Shown here: piece by piece, positions 24,438 through 36,551 of the stretch
How positions within the stretch are numbered: position 1 is the first letter of the stretch
Layout: each line of letters begins with the position of its first letter
NCBI GenBank assembly: GCA_013397845.1
Contig: VZTG01005155.1
Location: forward strand, 186,001-250,000
Direction of reading: 5' to 3'
Length of the DNA stretch: 64,000 bases
Source of the DNA: Melanocharis versteri
Lineage: Eukaryota > Chordata > Aves > Passeriformes > Melanocharitidae
Notes under the pieces: generated by a model
Database searches by the model: none
What the model saw: only the letters and a program-made list of their open reading frames with translations
What the model was told of the DNA's origin: nothing
Program-made: the position numbers and the translations under genes

Positions 24438-24505
24438 CATATCACAGAACTGGAGGATAAATGGGCTGAGGGGGCCTTGTGGGATCATCTTATCTGACCC
24501 TCTGC
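24438..24505 (-). mobile_element. Possible degraded CR1 3' end
   Basis: TATCACAGAACTGGAGG followed by GTGGGATCATCTTATCTGAC resembles a decayed minus-strand CR1 tail and first 3' block (AATCACAGAAT ... GATCATCTAGTCCAAC). Only about 70 bp are recognisable, so this is tentative. Confidence 0.4.
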
Positions 24506-24693
24506 CATGTGACAACATCACAGAGCCTTTGTTCCAACACCTTTTGGTGTTGCAAGCTAAAAATGAGGAAGGAGAGGGAAAGGAGGAGAAAATATAAAGT
24601 GTTTAACAAAAGCTGCAGTGACTCAGTGCATGCCCCGTTGTTGTTCCCTCTCTGCTGGCAGTCAGGTGAAGGTATAACACATTTGTGGGTCCA

Positions 24694-25130
24694 TGGAGAT
24701 GCTCCAAGGGCTGGAGCCCCTCTGCTCTGGAGACAGGCTGGGAGAGCCAGGGTGTTCACCTGGAGAAGAGAAGGCTCTGGGGAGCTCTTAGAGCCCCTTC
24801 AGTGCCTAAATGGGCTAAAGGGAGATGGAGAGGGAATTTTGTCAAAGGCATGGGGTGACAGGGCAAGGGGGAAGGGTTTCAAAGCAAATGAGAAGATATT
24901 AAGATTAGATATTAGGGAGAAATTCTTCCCTGTGAAGGTAGGGAGGCCCTGGCACAGGGTGCCCAGAGAAGCTGTGGCTGCCCCATCCCTGGAAGTGTCC
25001 CAGGCCAGGTAGGACAGGGCTTGGAGCAGCCTGGGATAGTGGAAGGTGTCCCTGCCCATGGCAGGGCAGTGAAGTAAATGATCTTTCAGGTTCCTTCCGA
25101 CCCCAACCATTTATGATTGATTCTATGATA
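24694..25130 (+). mobile_element. CR1 LINE 3' fragment, about 440 bp
   Basis: This plus-strand copy starts at GGAGATGCTCCAAGGGCTGG and passes through CACCTGGAGAAGAGAAGG, AAATTCTTCCCTGTGAAGG and CCCTGCCCATGGCAGGG. It ends ATTTATGATTGATTCTATGA. A 177-codon frame covers it but has no CR1 ORF2 signature, since this region is 3' of the ORF in the element. Confidence 0.93.
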
Positions 25131-26066
25131 ACCGAAGGGGGAATATTTCTTATGGCACAAATCAGAGAAAGACTTGTGTTGAACATCTGATTTGTTCATT
25201 AGGAAGATCTTTTTTGTTCTTTCGTTTTACTTGAAAGAAATACAGTAAAAATTCAAATCAATATCATGCCTTTAGCAGGTGTGTGAAAAATGTTCACACA
25301 AATGTGTCTTTTTCTGCATTTTGCAGCTCCATTTTCCAAATTTGGGCTTATTGAGAAATCATTTTATCATACCTGGAAAATACAAGTAAAATAAATGTTT
25401 TTTTCATACTCATTTATATTTTAGAAATATAAATTCTAAGGCTTCCCATTAAATCCCAGTCAGTTTTAAAAGTAATGTAGATAAGTGAGAACGTTCAGGA
25501 TTTAGAAGAAAATTTCATATCACTTGAGAATAAAATAAAATAAAATAAAATAAAATAAAATAAAATAAAAATCCCATTCTGTAAATATTAAACAGAGAGA
25601 AAAACTACCTCATTTCTCCCAAACTGTTCTGTGGAGAAAACTTGATGCCATGGGAAGAAAAGACTGTCCATGGCTTTTTGTTTTGCAGAAGAGGAAGGTG
25701 GTAGATACTTGCTTAATTGAATATATGAAAATATGTGAATAATTTCTTTATAGAAAGACTTTTTATTAAGTCCAAACATAAAATCTCAGGCTGCAACTGA
25801 TAAAGGATGTGAAAATCTGGATTTTTGTATTTTAAGTTCATGTTTTGATTCTTATTCCCTGTTTCCAAAACATCTCAAACCCCACACTGGGCGCTTCTGA
25901 AAACCTGCCCGTTGTGACCTCCCCTCTTTTGAAAACAGAACTTCAGTTGGGAGAGCTGGCCACATCTGTAAATCTGGAACAGCTTTTCAAAGACAATTAG
26001 ATGTCAAGTTTCAAAAACACTGGTAGGCACTTAAATACCAGGATAGAAACAAATAGTTATATATCT
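25131..26066. other. AT-rich intergenic stretch
   Basis: AT-rich DNA containing the (TAAAA)8 array. Nothing else is recognised. Confidence 0.55.
25531..25571. repeat. (TAAAA)8 microsatellite
   Basis: This is an uninterrupted pentanucleotide array with eight copies of TAAAA. It lies in AT-rich DNA and is not attached to a recognisable retroelement tail. Confidence 0.98.
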
Positions 26067-26412
26067 AACCTGTTCCAGTGGCTCATCACCCTCTGAGTAA
26101 AGAATTTCCTCCTCATTTCTAATCTAACCCTGCCTTCTGTCAGTTTGAAACCTTTCCCCTTTGTCCAGTCACTCCAGGCCCTTGTCCAAAGTCTCTCTCC
26201 AGCTTTCCTGAAGCCCCTTTAGGCATGGGAAGAGGCTCCAAGTTCTCCCTGAAGCCTTCTCTTCTCCAGGCTGAACAATCCCAGCCCTCCCAGCCTGGCT
26301 CCACAGGAGAGGAGCTCCAGCTCCCTGATAACTTAGTGGCCTCCTCTGGACTTGTTCCAACAGTTCCATGTCTTTCTGGATTTGGGGGCCCCAGACCTGG
26401 ATGCAGCACTGG
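26067..26412 (-). mobile_element. CR1 LINE fragment lacking its 3' end
   Basis: The minus-strand copy runs from CCTGTTCCAGTGGCTCATC through CTTCTCCAGGCTGAACAATC to CCCCAGACCTGGATGCAGCA. It has neither the tail nor the terminal CR1 3' block. This is unusual, because target-primed insertions keep the 3' end. It abuts an oppositely oriented CR1 3' end at 26412. Confidence 0.88.
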
Positions 26413-26503
26413 TGGTTTAGAGGACATGGTTTAGTGGTGGACTTGGCAGTTCTGGGTTAACAGTTGAATTTGATGATCCTAACTATAACTCTATGATTCT
26501 ATA
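26412..26503 (+). mobile_element. CR1 LINE 3' end, short
   Basis: This is a plus-strand 3' end with GGACATGGTTTAGTGGTGGA, TTGAATTTGATGATCC and the tail CTATGATTCT. It belongs to a different CR1 3'-end type from its left neighbour, which is on the opposite strand. Confidence 0.85.
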
Positions 26504-28394
26504 AACTGACTTTTAATCTTAAATTGTCCCATTATCCTGTTTTTAAGGTTTTATTTCAGGCAGTTGGGCAGCAGGTATTACTCGTGCTCCCTGCTCAGAG
26601 TAAGCAAAACTTGCAGAGTGAGTTGGGTGTGATCTTGGTGTTACACAGCCTGAAACCAGGTTTAATACAATAAGATCTGACACTTGTGGCTTCTGTGGAG
26701 ATGCGTGGATGAGCAACAAGTGAATATTTGCTCCTTCTGCCCTGCATCTCAGTCCCTACACCCATCCTGCCAGCACGTGATGCAGTGAGTGCTGGGTCTG
26801 GCTCCTTTATGAGCTCATCACATGTGAGGATTTCTGGAGACAGGGGGGATTTGGGAGCCCCAGACACTTCGCGGTGGCTGCAGAGGGCTGATCCATCTGC
26901 TGCGTGGTGTTCACTTACGTGGAGTCAGAGGAGCTGGCTGCCAGCTCCCAGCAGACAGATCAAACCAGCATAAAAAGGGATTAGTATCTGAAGACCGGAT
27001 GGAATTCCCTGACGTTACCCCTTAAAAGATTCAGGTGGAGGATAAAGAAAAATCTTGTAACCCGAAACCTTCTGATGTCCAAATTGTTATGTTACATAGG
27101 AAATCTCCTTCTTTCTTACAGGCCCTGGTGGACTTTCACTGATGAGTGAGTGGGCCATCTGTTTAATTTCACGATTAGCGTGTGTGTCATGCAGTTACAA
27201 ACACTTTCCTCCCCGCGCTGTCCGGCTGCCCGTATCTGAAGTGTAGCTGATTTCAGTCCAAAAACCACAGCAGGGTGTGTAATTAATAAGGGCAATGTTG
27301 TGATATGATAAGTGCTACAGTTTAGTGTGTGGTTGGGCCCATTGTTAACCCCAGAGCTGTTAATTTCAGGGCAATGTTTTAAGCTGATTTACATGGGAGA
27401 TAAGCAAATTCATCCGTATTACAGCAATAAGACTATTTAGCACTTATCCAGCTGCAGATCTTAAAGCCATTTATAAACATTAATGAATTAAACTCTGTGT
27501 TCAACGAGGCTGCAAGCAAGCTTACAGTTCTATAGCCCCATTGCTAGAAACAAAATCTAGAAGACTGGGAGAGAAGTCACTTTTACCAGCCCAAACTGAG
27601 AGAAATTGCCCCCAGTTTTTATTAGAAGTTATAAAAGGCGTATTGTGTGGCTCTGTCCTTCTTTGGACACCTGGGAAAGAACTCCCTTTAACTTTGATGT
27701 CCATCCAATGCTAGGTTTCCTCTTACAACTTAATAGTGAAATATCCCTTTACCAAAATGGTGTTCAAAACACATCACTGATAAAGAGTGAGTGAGTTTTT
27801 CTCATGGTGTTCGGATCTATTCTAGTAAAAAATGTCTTTTATGCCCTATTTATCTGTGTCTGTGTCTTCTCTGTCTCTACTCAAAAGCAGCATGAGAAAG
27901 GTTTACATTTTGCAGCAGTTAGTCGGGGGCTGTTCCCAGCTCTGTGTAATCAGTTAAAAGGGTCCTCGTGCTTTGCAGTGGCTCCAGCTCAGACCCTGAG
28001 GATAAATGCTCCTTCTTGTTACTTACTTTAAAGTCAGGTAGCTCTGCAGTAAACTAGCCAAACTCACCGAGTGAGCCGAGGATGTTTTAGCTGCCTACAA
28101 AGAAGCCCTCATTAATTAAACAGGACTTGCTTCCATAGGTCTTGCAGGATGCGGCCGTGCCCTGCAGGCATTGTCCCGTGGTGGGATGGGAAGTTGAAAT
28201 GGCTGCTATAGGGTCTCACAGCAGGAATACAGACTGGGTTGGATGTGATCCTGATTGCTTGTGCCAGGCATTTGACTACTCAGTTGAAAAAGTAAATAGG
28301 GACTTCAAAGCCTCATCAACCTGCAAATCAAATATATCCACAGCTGGAGAGAGCCCGTGCACGGGAGGATGGGAGGAGATGGGCAAGATCAACC
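26504..28394. other. Intergenic, candidate conserved noncoding block
   Basis: The part from about 27150 to 27510 is repeat-free. It is rich in homeodomain-like cores (TGTAATTAATAA, ACATTAATGAATTAA) and has a RUNX-type AACCACA at 27263-27269. It has the look of a developmental enhancer, but there is no direct evidence. No gene is seen. Confidence 0.4.
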
Positions 28395-28803
28395 TGAGCA
28401 CAAGTCTGATGAGGAGCAGCTGAGGGAGCTGGGAGGGCTCATCCTGGAGAAAAGGAGGCTCAGGGGGGATATTCTCACTCTCTACAACTCCCAGACAGGA
28501 GGAGACAGCCAGGTGGGGGTCAGGCTCTGCTCCCAAGGAATGAGAGACGGGAAGAAATGGCCTCAAGTTGTGCCAGGCAAGATTTAGACTGGATATTAGG
28601 AAAAAATTCTTCTTTTCTGAAAGGTTGTTCAGGCATTGGAACAGGCCGTCCAGGAAAGTGTTGGAATCACCATCCCTGGAAGTGTGGATGTGGCACCAGG
28701 GACATGGTTTAATGGTGGGCTTGGCAGTGCTGAGTTGATAGTTGGACTTGATGATCTTAAATGTCTTTTCCAACCTTAATGATCCTACTATTCTGCGATT
28801 CTA
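28395..28803 (+). mobile_element. CR1 LINE 3' fragment
   Basis: The plus-strand copy contains GATGAGGAGCAGCTGAGGG, GAGAAAAGGAGGCTCAGGGG, ATGGCCTCAAGTTGTGCC and GGACTTGATGATCTTAAATG. It ends CCTACTATTCTGCGATTCTA. A 29-45 bp part before the AGGGACATGG block appears shortened compared with the copies at 43710 and 46580. Confidence 0.92.
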
Positions 28804-29035
28804 AGGGAAGAGCTGTGGGCATCCCCCCTCTGTACATGGATAAAAGGTCAGAGGAACATCCAGCCAGATTTGCAATGAGCTCCACAGCCAGCACCAGTGG
28901 CATCCACCCTTTAGGTGTTCCTGTAAGTGGCCATGTTTTCTGAAGCCTCGGTGGCCTGAGGTGGCCATGTCTGGCCACCAGTGTCACAAAAAGGTGGTTC
29001 TCAGGTGCTCTGCCCACACTGGCAAATCAGAGCAG

Positions 29036-29099
29036 GGTCATGGTCTCCATTTCGACTCAATGATCTTAGAGGTCTTTTCTAACTTTAATGATTCTGTGT
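29036..29099 (+). mobile_element. CR1 LINE 3' end, very short
   Basis: About 60 bp match the end of a CR1 3' block: GACTCAATGATCTTAGAGG, CTTTTCTAACTTTAATGATT and CTGTG. The copy is isolated and strongly 5'-truncated. Confidence 0.7.
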
Positions 29100-29471
29100 T
29101 TTCATCCCTGACAAGCTCTGAGAACATGTCCTGCTACATGGAGCATCCCATTGTTGTCTGAGATTCTTGTGGGCATCCCCTGTGATTTGCAGTTTCATGG
29201 TGAGATTCACAGTTTCGTGTCAGAAAAAAGTGTGATGTGCTTCCAATTGCAGGTTTTTAATTGCTGGTGTCACCAAAAATAATGTCTTCTGGGTCTTCAT
29301 AAAGCCTAGGGAGAGATAGGGACCCACAGGGAAGAGGAAAGCTGCATTTATCTGCTTGGCATTCCCTGATGTATGAGCTGGGACACTCATCGTAAGCGCT
29401 TTGCTCACAGACAGAAAATAATCACTAACAGGAACTTTTCCCCTTCAGCTCATCTGAAAAAAAAAAAAAAA

Positions 29472-29513
29472 NNNNNNNNNNNNNNNNNNNNNNNNNNNNN
29501 NNNNNNNNNNNNN
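29472..29513. other. Assembly gap (42 N)
   Basis: A run of 42 undetermined bases follows a run of A ending at 29471. The gap probably hides a longer homopolymer or microsatellite. A reading frame drawn across it is meaningless. Confidence 1.
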
Positions 29514-30532
29514 GCCAAGAAAACTCCTATCCAGGGCCTCCTAGACACTTTCCCAGTGCCAGAGGATGATCGCTGAACATCTGTTACAGCTCTGCACATG
29601 AAAGGCTCACAGGCACATTAGTTTGCATGTCCAGCCATCGTATCTCCAAGGGGGATGCGCTCATCGCTGACGGAGCTATCTGCAGGATGTGATTGCTCAT
29701 GCTGCACCCAGGTACTTGGCAAGGGAGGGCGGTGACGACGTTCTTGGCATCACACCTGCCCCGTGTGATGAGCCACGGGAGGGATTTCCGCGTTGCTGTC
29801 TCCCTCTGCCCGGGATGAGAGCAGCTGTGAGCTCACAGCTGGAGCTGGCCAAGCCCAGCAGCTCGGGAGGGAGGATTTTGTCTCTCCTTTCAAGGTAGAG
29901 CTGTGAAAAGACTGGCACTTGATGGGTTTTTCCTCTCCAGCTAGATTGAAGATGCTCAGTGAACTTGGTGGTCTTTGGTCTTTGCTTCAGCTTCCGACAG
30001 TTTTTAGGTAAAGTGTCCTTCTTCCCTGGGAGGGATTGGGGGTGACTTGCAGGAAGTGGCACAGCACCCTGACCCCAAAAATGCAGCTGGAGCTTTCCTG
30101 TTGGTTTCAGAGCAGCCCCAAAATCACCAGGGCACTGTCAGGAACTGGGTCCAGCTGTTCTCAGCTCCTTTGGTTTGCTTTGACTACGAAACCCACCTTC
30201 ACCAAAGCAGCATCCTCGCCTCCCTGTCTGCCAGCAAGGTACCAGTTTAGATGGCTGTGAGTTTTACAACCATACTTTTATACCAAATCGGCTAGAAATC
30301 ACCCCAGAAGGGTCAGTTGTCTGAAATGCCTTGTGCTCCTTGTCCAGTCAGAACTGCTCACAGTAAGCAATGGTCCCCAGGGCAGCTCTTCCAGGTGGGT
30401 CAGGCAGGGTCATGATGGTTTGGTCATTTGTCTCTGCTTCTCTCTATTATCTCTTCTACATATCTATTTCGAAGAAAGTGTTTGGGTTGTTCTTAGAGCA
30501 AAGTTCAGTTCAGTCCCCTGCTATATCTTAGG

Positions 30533-30825
30533 GTCACAGAATCATTAAGGTTGGAAAAGCCCTCTAAGACCATCGAGTCCAACCACTACCCCAGCACTGC
30601 CAAGTTCCCCACTGAACCATGTCCCCAAGTGCCACATCTACATGTGTTTTCAACAATTCCAGGGATGGTGATTCCACCACTTCTCAGGGCAGCCTGACCT
30701 GTGAGTGCCTGGCCACCCTTTTAATGAAGAAACTTTTCCTAATATCCAGCCCAAACCTCTCCTGGCACAGCTTAACGCCATTTCCTCTTTTCCTATCACT
30801 TGTTACCTGGAAGAAGAGAATGATC
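30533..30825 (-). mobile_element. CR1 LINE 3' fragment
   Basis: The minus-strand copy begins TCACAGAATCATTAAGGTTGG. It carries AAGACCATCGAGTCCAACC, CCATGTCCCCAAGTGCCACA and CTAATATCCAGCCCAAACC. It is 5'-truncated after ATCACTTGTTACCTGG. Confidence 0.93.
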
Positions 30826-31757
30826 TGGCAGTGTGTCCATCCTATACTTGGATTTATGAATTTTTACATGGTGTAAGCAAGGCAGAGAACAACACCTGGT
30901 TTCACACAGGGCACCAGGCAAATGCCACAGCAGTGACAGCTTTTGGTCACCAGTGGTAGGGGCTGGGGTTACATCTCATTGCTGGGAGATAAAACAACAT
31001 TTTTTCCTTGGCCAAATGCTGATCTGTGTGGTTGTGGGACTGCCTCCTTCAGAGCAAGGAGACACAGAGATGGGGCAAAACTCCATCCTTAATCTTACCA
31101 GAGCATCAATCTCTCTCTCTCTCTTTTTCTCAGTCTCAGTCCATTTAATTCAACTCTTACTTTCCAATTTGCAACAGTGTGTTATTTTTGTCTCTGCAGA
31201 CACAAATCCAAATCCTGATCTCATTAATGTTAGTGGCAAAACTTCCAATAACTTCAACTGCACCAGGACTTGGCTCACTGTGAAGAAAATGTTGTTCTGA
31301 AGGCAATATGCACTGCCACGAGGCTTCAGACATCCATAAATCCATCAGGCCAATGAGTATTTCCATCTGCCATCCAGCATTTGGAGTCGTGTGTGTTAAC
31401 AATATGAGCTAGAGAGTGAAAGTTACCAGCAAATGCATTTCTGCAACCATTTCTCCTGCCCTTATTGATGAGGCTTTTGCATTTACTGCTAGAAGGATAA
31501 AGAACAGATTCCAGAGCACAGTAGTTTCTGTATAGGTTGGCTCTCGGATGCCAGTGTGATGGACACATTGAAAATGTTGAAGTAAGACCTAAAAACATTG
31601 GTTTGATTCTAGGAAAGCTGAGCTTATTTCCCAGCTCTGCCACCAACCTCCTGTGTGTCCCAGGGCAAACCATTTGATCTGACTGTGCCTCAGTCCCTCT
31701 GCTACAACATTTCTAGCTCTTATCCTTTGCCTATGCAAAATTACAGGCAAGGCTGTA

Positions 31758-31758
31758 A

Positions 31759-31829
<71 letters not shown>

Positions 31830-31847
31830 ATAATAATAATAATAATG
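31758..31847. repeat. Compound (CTA)n-(TAA)n microsatellite
   Basis: About 25 copies of CTA, with one C interruption near 31801, run directly into about six copies of TAA. Frames translating it as poly-Thr/Asn on the plus strand or poly-Ser on the minus strand are artefacts of the repeat. Confidence 0.98.
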
Positions 31848-34171
31848 AAAATCTGGTATATACACTGCATCAAATCTCAGCCACCCGCATCTGGCCAGCT
31901 GCATTCTGGCAGGACTCTCACAGCTGAGCAGCACACACGGGAACCCTTTAGCTGGGGGGAAAAAAAAATCTTTCCCTTTCCTGGTGAATAATTTTAGGAC
32001 TAGACTGGTAGCAAAGCCAGAGTGCAACCTGGAGGCAATTTCGCTGGCGTTCTGAAATGAGTTTTATTTAAGTCCATAAATGTTTTTGAAAAGTCTGTTT
32101 TAACAGAGGCCAGAGTGCCCTTGGGTGACTCTCTTTAAAGAGCTTTGTTTGGTTAATAATGATTTGTAAATGCTGTCTGTCGGAAGTGCCGCTGCCACTA
32201 TCTTGGAAAAGTCTCTGCTGGGAAACACAGGTACCTTGTGTTTGCTGAGGTGCTTTGAGTGTTTTCCTTTCCAACGCCTGCCAGTGCCCCGAGCCTAAAT
32301 GGCCACAGTGAAATGATGCTCTGCTGAATGGCCATGGTCTTGTGCTACATCCACACACCCATTCCTTCAGTGGCACGTGGGATGTCACCATGGGGAGCAG
32401 ATGGCATTGCCCTGGGGTCTGGGGAGGTGAACACCTTGGGGAACTCACCAGGGCATTTCTGAGCAAGGACAACCCCGGGCAGATCCCTGCAGCATGCGCA
32501 GCTGGATGTGCTACTGTGTGAATAAAGGACTCGTCTCACCTGCTGGAGGGGAGACTCAATTCATGGTGCAGAGAGGGTCCTGCAGGGCTGGTGAACAGTT
32601 GCCATGGGGATGCCCTGAGCTAGGAGCCAAAACCACAAATCCTGGAATTAACTGTCAGAGAAAGGAAAAGGTCAGTCATTTCAATCTCTATATTTGTATT
32701 TAGTGGGAAGTAGGACTTCTAAGTAACCTTAGGAAATATTCAGAGTTCTACTTGCTGCTGTTACCTCTCCAAGCATGGACAGTGTGAAAACATGATTTCT
32801 GCTATTTCCTGCTAAAATCCCACAGTTTGGTTTCTCTGCAATCACTGCTTCAAGCCTCTGGGTCCTTTCAGAGGGCCCAGCTCCATCTTGCAGGGATCAG
32901 CAGCATTATTTCCACCCCTCAAATCTACTCCAGCAGCTTCAGTTTGGATAAAATTACAGCAGCCATCAATCCAGTGCTCGTACTCCAGAGCCGACGCTAA
33001 TCACCACAGAGGGGAAGGAAGCAATTTTCTTCACACTTTATTACTGTGCAGCTCCATACTTACAGATCGCAGTCTGCTCTTTATTTTGCATCCTTGAGGA
33101 GCATCCATCACCATCCAGTGATGGAAGGGCTGACAGAGAACCAGGCTAGACAGACCACTGCAGTGCCCAGATGGGATTCACCTGACCTAACTGCGGCTGC
33201 CCGCAAGCTTGGCTGATGCCAGATATCTTTTTCTAGTTGGTGGAGAGAGTGGGAGAGGGTCAGGGGATGATTCATCCCATGCTAAGAGAGGTGTCTGAGG
33301 CAGCCAGGATAAATCACCCTTCAGAGTCTCCTGCTCTGTGTTGGGTGTAGGTGGAGGCCACATGATTCACCCCTGCGAGATTCCAAATATCTTGATGGCT
33401 GTAGTGGAAGGAAGTGTTCCTCACCTCCCCTGGCCATGGGTGCTGTATTCCCAACCCTCTGCAGCATTTCTCCTTCAGATGAATGAAATTCCAGAAGATT
33501 TGCTTTTGCTTAATACATAATTGCCCCAAGCATGCTGCCTCTTAGCAGGTTGATGCAGGACACCAGAGCAATATGGATGTGCCATGATAATAATAATAAA
33601 AAATTGCTGGATTGGAAAAGGGAAATATAACAGCTGAAACTCAGCAGAAGGGGCCAGTGAGAAGTCCTGTTCCAAAATGATTGTGCACTGAGATGAAGTG
33701 GAAGAGGAGGGGAAGTTTTATTAATTATTGTACTTAAACCTGAGTGCAACGGCAAACATTGCTGCTTTTAAAACTTCCCAGCTGTTCCTTCCTTTGTTCT
33801 GGCGACTGCTTGGAAGTTTGAGCAGTGATAAAAGCAAGGGCTCTTAAAGCAGTTTGCAAAGTTGTAGGAGACTTTAAACAGCTGGTATGATAAAACACCC
33901 ACATTTCCCCTGACAAATGTAAGCTCCACCGGTAGCTTTTAGTGCAGAGATCCCTACCAGAGCCATAAAAGAAATCAAATGGTTAAGTGTGGAGGTGAGG
34001 TCCCGGGTTTTCCCAGCTCAGTAAAGATATATCCAACCAGCCATTATCACACAGGTGCATGTATATCATTCAACATCAGACATCAAGGAAAAATAATCGC
34101 CTGGAGCGAGAGAGTAAAGTTCAATGAAAGTTTGAAAGCATTACACACCAGCACTCCTGGAAGGATAATCA

Positions 34172-34189
34172 GACACACACACACACACA
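34172..34189. repeat. (AC)n microsatellite
   Basis: About nine AC dinucleotides followed by a short A run. The array is too short to be more than a minor simple repeat. Confidence 0.9.
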
Positions 34190-34698
34190 AAAATTACTCC
34201 CATGCTTTTGTTTGGTTGATGAGTTTGGGTTTTCTGCCTGCATCAAATGAGATCTACAAATCCGTCTTCATTAGACTTCTTCTAAAAACAATTGTACATT
34301 TCCTGGAAGCTCATTAACAGAGGAGCATTGCCAGGCTCTTATTCATAATGACCCTGATTCAACAAAGTAGTTAAACATGTGCTTTGGGACTGATGATTTA
34401 TAATAGAAAGTATAAAAGGAATCCAGATTTTTTCTAAGTTGTAGAAAAAACTAAGCCCAGATTTCATTTGCATTTTCAGTGAAAATTCTGGTCAATCCCT
34501 CTTTTCTTTGATCTGATTTGTTGTAAATATGTCCAATATCTACCTCTTATTCCATCACTCAGCATAAATTCATGTTGAGCTCAAAATACTTGATGACTCC
34601 ACTGCAGCATCTACTGATCTCTCCTTCTCTCTTCTGAAATACTTCAAATATTCCAGAGGCTGGGAGGGCAGCAGCTGTTACCTGCTGAGCACAAGGAT

Positions 34699-34950
34699 AT
34701 AGAATCATGGAATGGTTTGGGTTGGGACAGGCCTGAAGGTTCATCCATTCCAACCCCCTGCCACGGGCTGGGACAATTTCCACTAGACCAGGTTGCTTCA
34801 AGCCCTGTCCAACCTGGCTTTGAACAATTCCAAGGACGAAGTAGGCACCGATTCTCTGGGAAACCTGTGCCAGGCCCTCACCAGCGTCTGAGTAAAGAAT
34901 TTCTTCCTAACATCTAGTCTAAATCTACCCTCCTTCATCTTAAAGCCAGG
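34699..34950 (-). mobile_element. CR1 LINE 3' fragment
   Basis: The minus-strand copy begins ATAGAATCATGGAATGGTTT. It carries CCTGCCACGGGCTGGGACA, CACTAGACCAGGTTGCTTC and AACCTGTGCCAGGCCCTCAC. It ends at the TAAAGCCAGG block. Confidence 0.93.
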
Positions 34951-36551
34951 TAGGTAAAGGTCTTTCATGTAGGTTTAAGTTTATTTTTTAATAGCTTAAG
35001 TATCTTTTCCTATTGCAGTTTCCTCACTAGAACAGATTCCCTCTTCCTGGCTAAACTGTGATCCAGCTTTGGTCCTTATTCCAACCACCTCCATGGCATC
35101 AGCATCTATTGATGCTTTGTCCGACTTATTGCTACTTCACCATTCCTGTTCCTGTAGGATGATAGCCCCAATGGTGATTAATCCCTTACTACATCCTAAG
35201 CTCTGTACAAACATGTAGGCAGAGATTAACATCCCTCTGAGAAGCCTATAACCTAAATAGATTAAATAAATTAGGAGGCGAAGTGATTTGCCAGGAGGAA
35301 AAGCTGATTTTTGGATTTGCACCTGACGGCGCCAGGTCTCGGTGCCTGGTCATTAATCCCCCGTTCCCCAGGGGAGCACGTGTGTTACCTGCTCAAGTCC
35401 ACAGCTGGAAAACTTTCCAGCTACAGCTTTCCTACTGCAGTTCTGCTGGAGACAGATTGCTCCTTGCTTGACACATGGAGTTGTACGAAGTCTCATTACA
35501 GAAAATGTTTTATGCTGTCGATCTTCCAAAGCGTCGTCGCTGCCAGCAGGGCACTGGCTTCAGAATGGGTGGATTGTGCTTCCAAAAGCTAATTAAAATC
35601 ATTAGTGGCTCCCTCAGATCAGTTGCCAGAAGCTATCCTTCATGACAGCAACCTCACATTCCCCTTGTCTGCTTGGGTACATTTAAGAGTTATTCTGAAG
35701 TTTATTATCTACCTTTTTAAAAATAATTCATGGTTATTTTATGGTAAGGGGAGACATCTTAAAATGATTATGTATACCCAGATAAGCAATAAAAATCACA
35801 GAGGTCAAGAAAGAGAGGGCCTGTTTTGAATGTTACAAGTGTTCTGTATCGGCTGCTGGGTTCAAGGCCAGAACCTTTGCCAAATCCCCTGAAGTCAGAT
35901 ATTTTTGCACTCTCTGCTTGTTACAAATGGAAGCCACAAAGCTTCTCAATGGGAAGGGGATGGAAAGATGAAAGGGGAATTCTCCACCAGAAAATAGTCA
36001 TGAGACAATATCACCCTTTAGGATTTCTTTTTCTTTGCCTTGAATTTCTATTTCCCTCATCCTCCACCATTCCCAGGTTTGTATCCTTTGGAAATGGATA
36101 GAAACAGGAGTTTCACGCAAGCAAGTCTATGTCTATTTGTAATATGGATAAAAACTTTGACCAGGATTTATACTGCTTACCTGAATACCAAAGAGTAGAG
36201 CTGCATTAAGTCCCTGCACTGAGAAGGGTGGTTCAGTTCACTGAATACAGGCTGTGACCCTCAATAAATCAAAGTAATACTGCTCTCCTCTGAACCCTTT
36301 CTTGTCCTGCATGTTTCAAGTATATTTTATTTGCCTTCCCCAGTTGGTACAGTGGATTCTCCAGGTGCTGACACAAGGCATTTCAAGATTTGTAAGCCAC
36401 ATTACACCTGCAAAGTGCTGGGTGACAGCTGTGAGTGGTACATTTGTTCCAGCTCTGCTCAGGGCTGCTGGCTACAGCCATTTGTATGGAATAGCTTTGA
36501 GCTGAAGTCACGTAGATTTAGGAATTGGGATTTTGGAATTTAAGATTTTGT
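34951..36551. other. Intergenic, nothing recognised
   Basis: Short frames without signatures. No repeat or gene is recognised. Confidence 0.55.

Larger units (their letters stand above)
28804..30532. other. Intergenic with assembly gap
   Basis: Contains an 8-bp-arm inverted repeat (GGTGGCCA-TGTC-TGGCCACC, 28960-28979), the small CR1 end at 29036 and the N gap. GC-rich DNA at 29650-30060 shows no gene. Confidence 0.5.
30826..34698. other. Intergenic with microsatellites
   Basis: Holds a (CT)n stretch near 31110-31125, the compound trinucleotide array at 31758-31847 and the (AC)n at 34172. The remainder is single-copy-looking DNA with no recognised gene. Confidence 0.55.

Noticed and set aside
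24479..25012. 177-codon plus-strand frame
   Set aside because: More than half is CR1 3' sequence, which is downstream of the CR1 coding region.
31589..31927. Poly-Ser (minus) and poly-Thr/Asn (plus) frames
   Set aside because: Both are translations of the CTA/TAA microsatellite.
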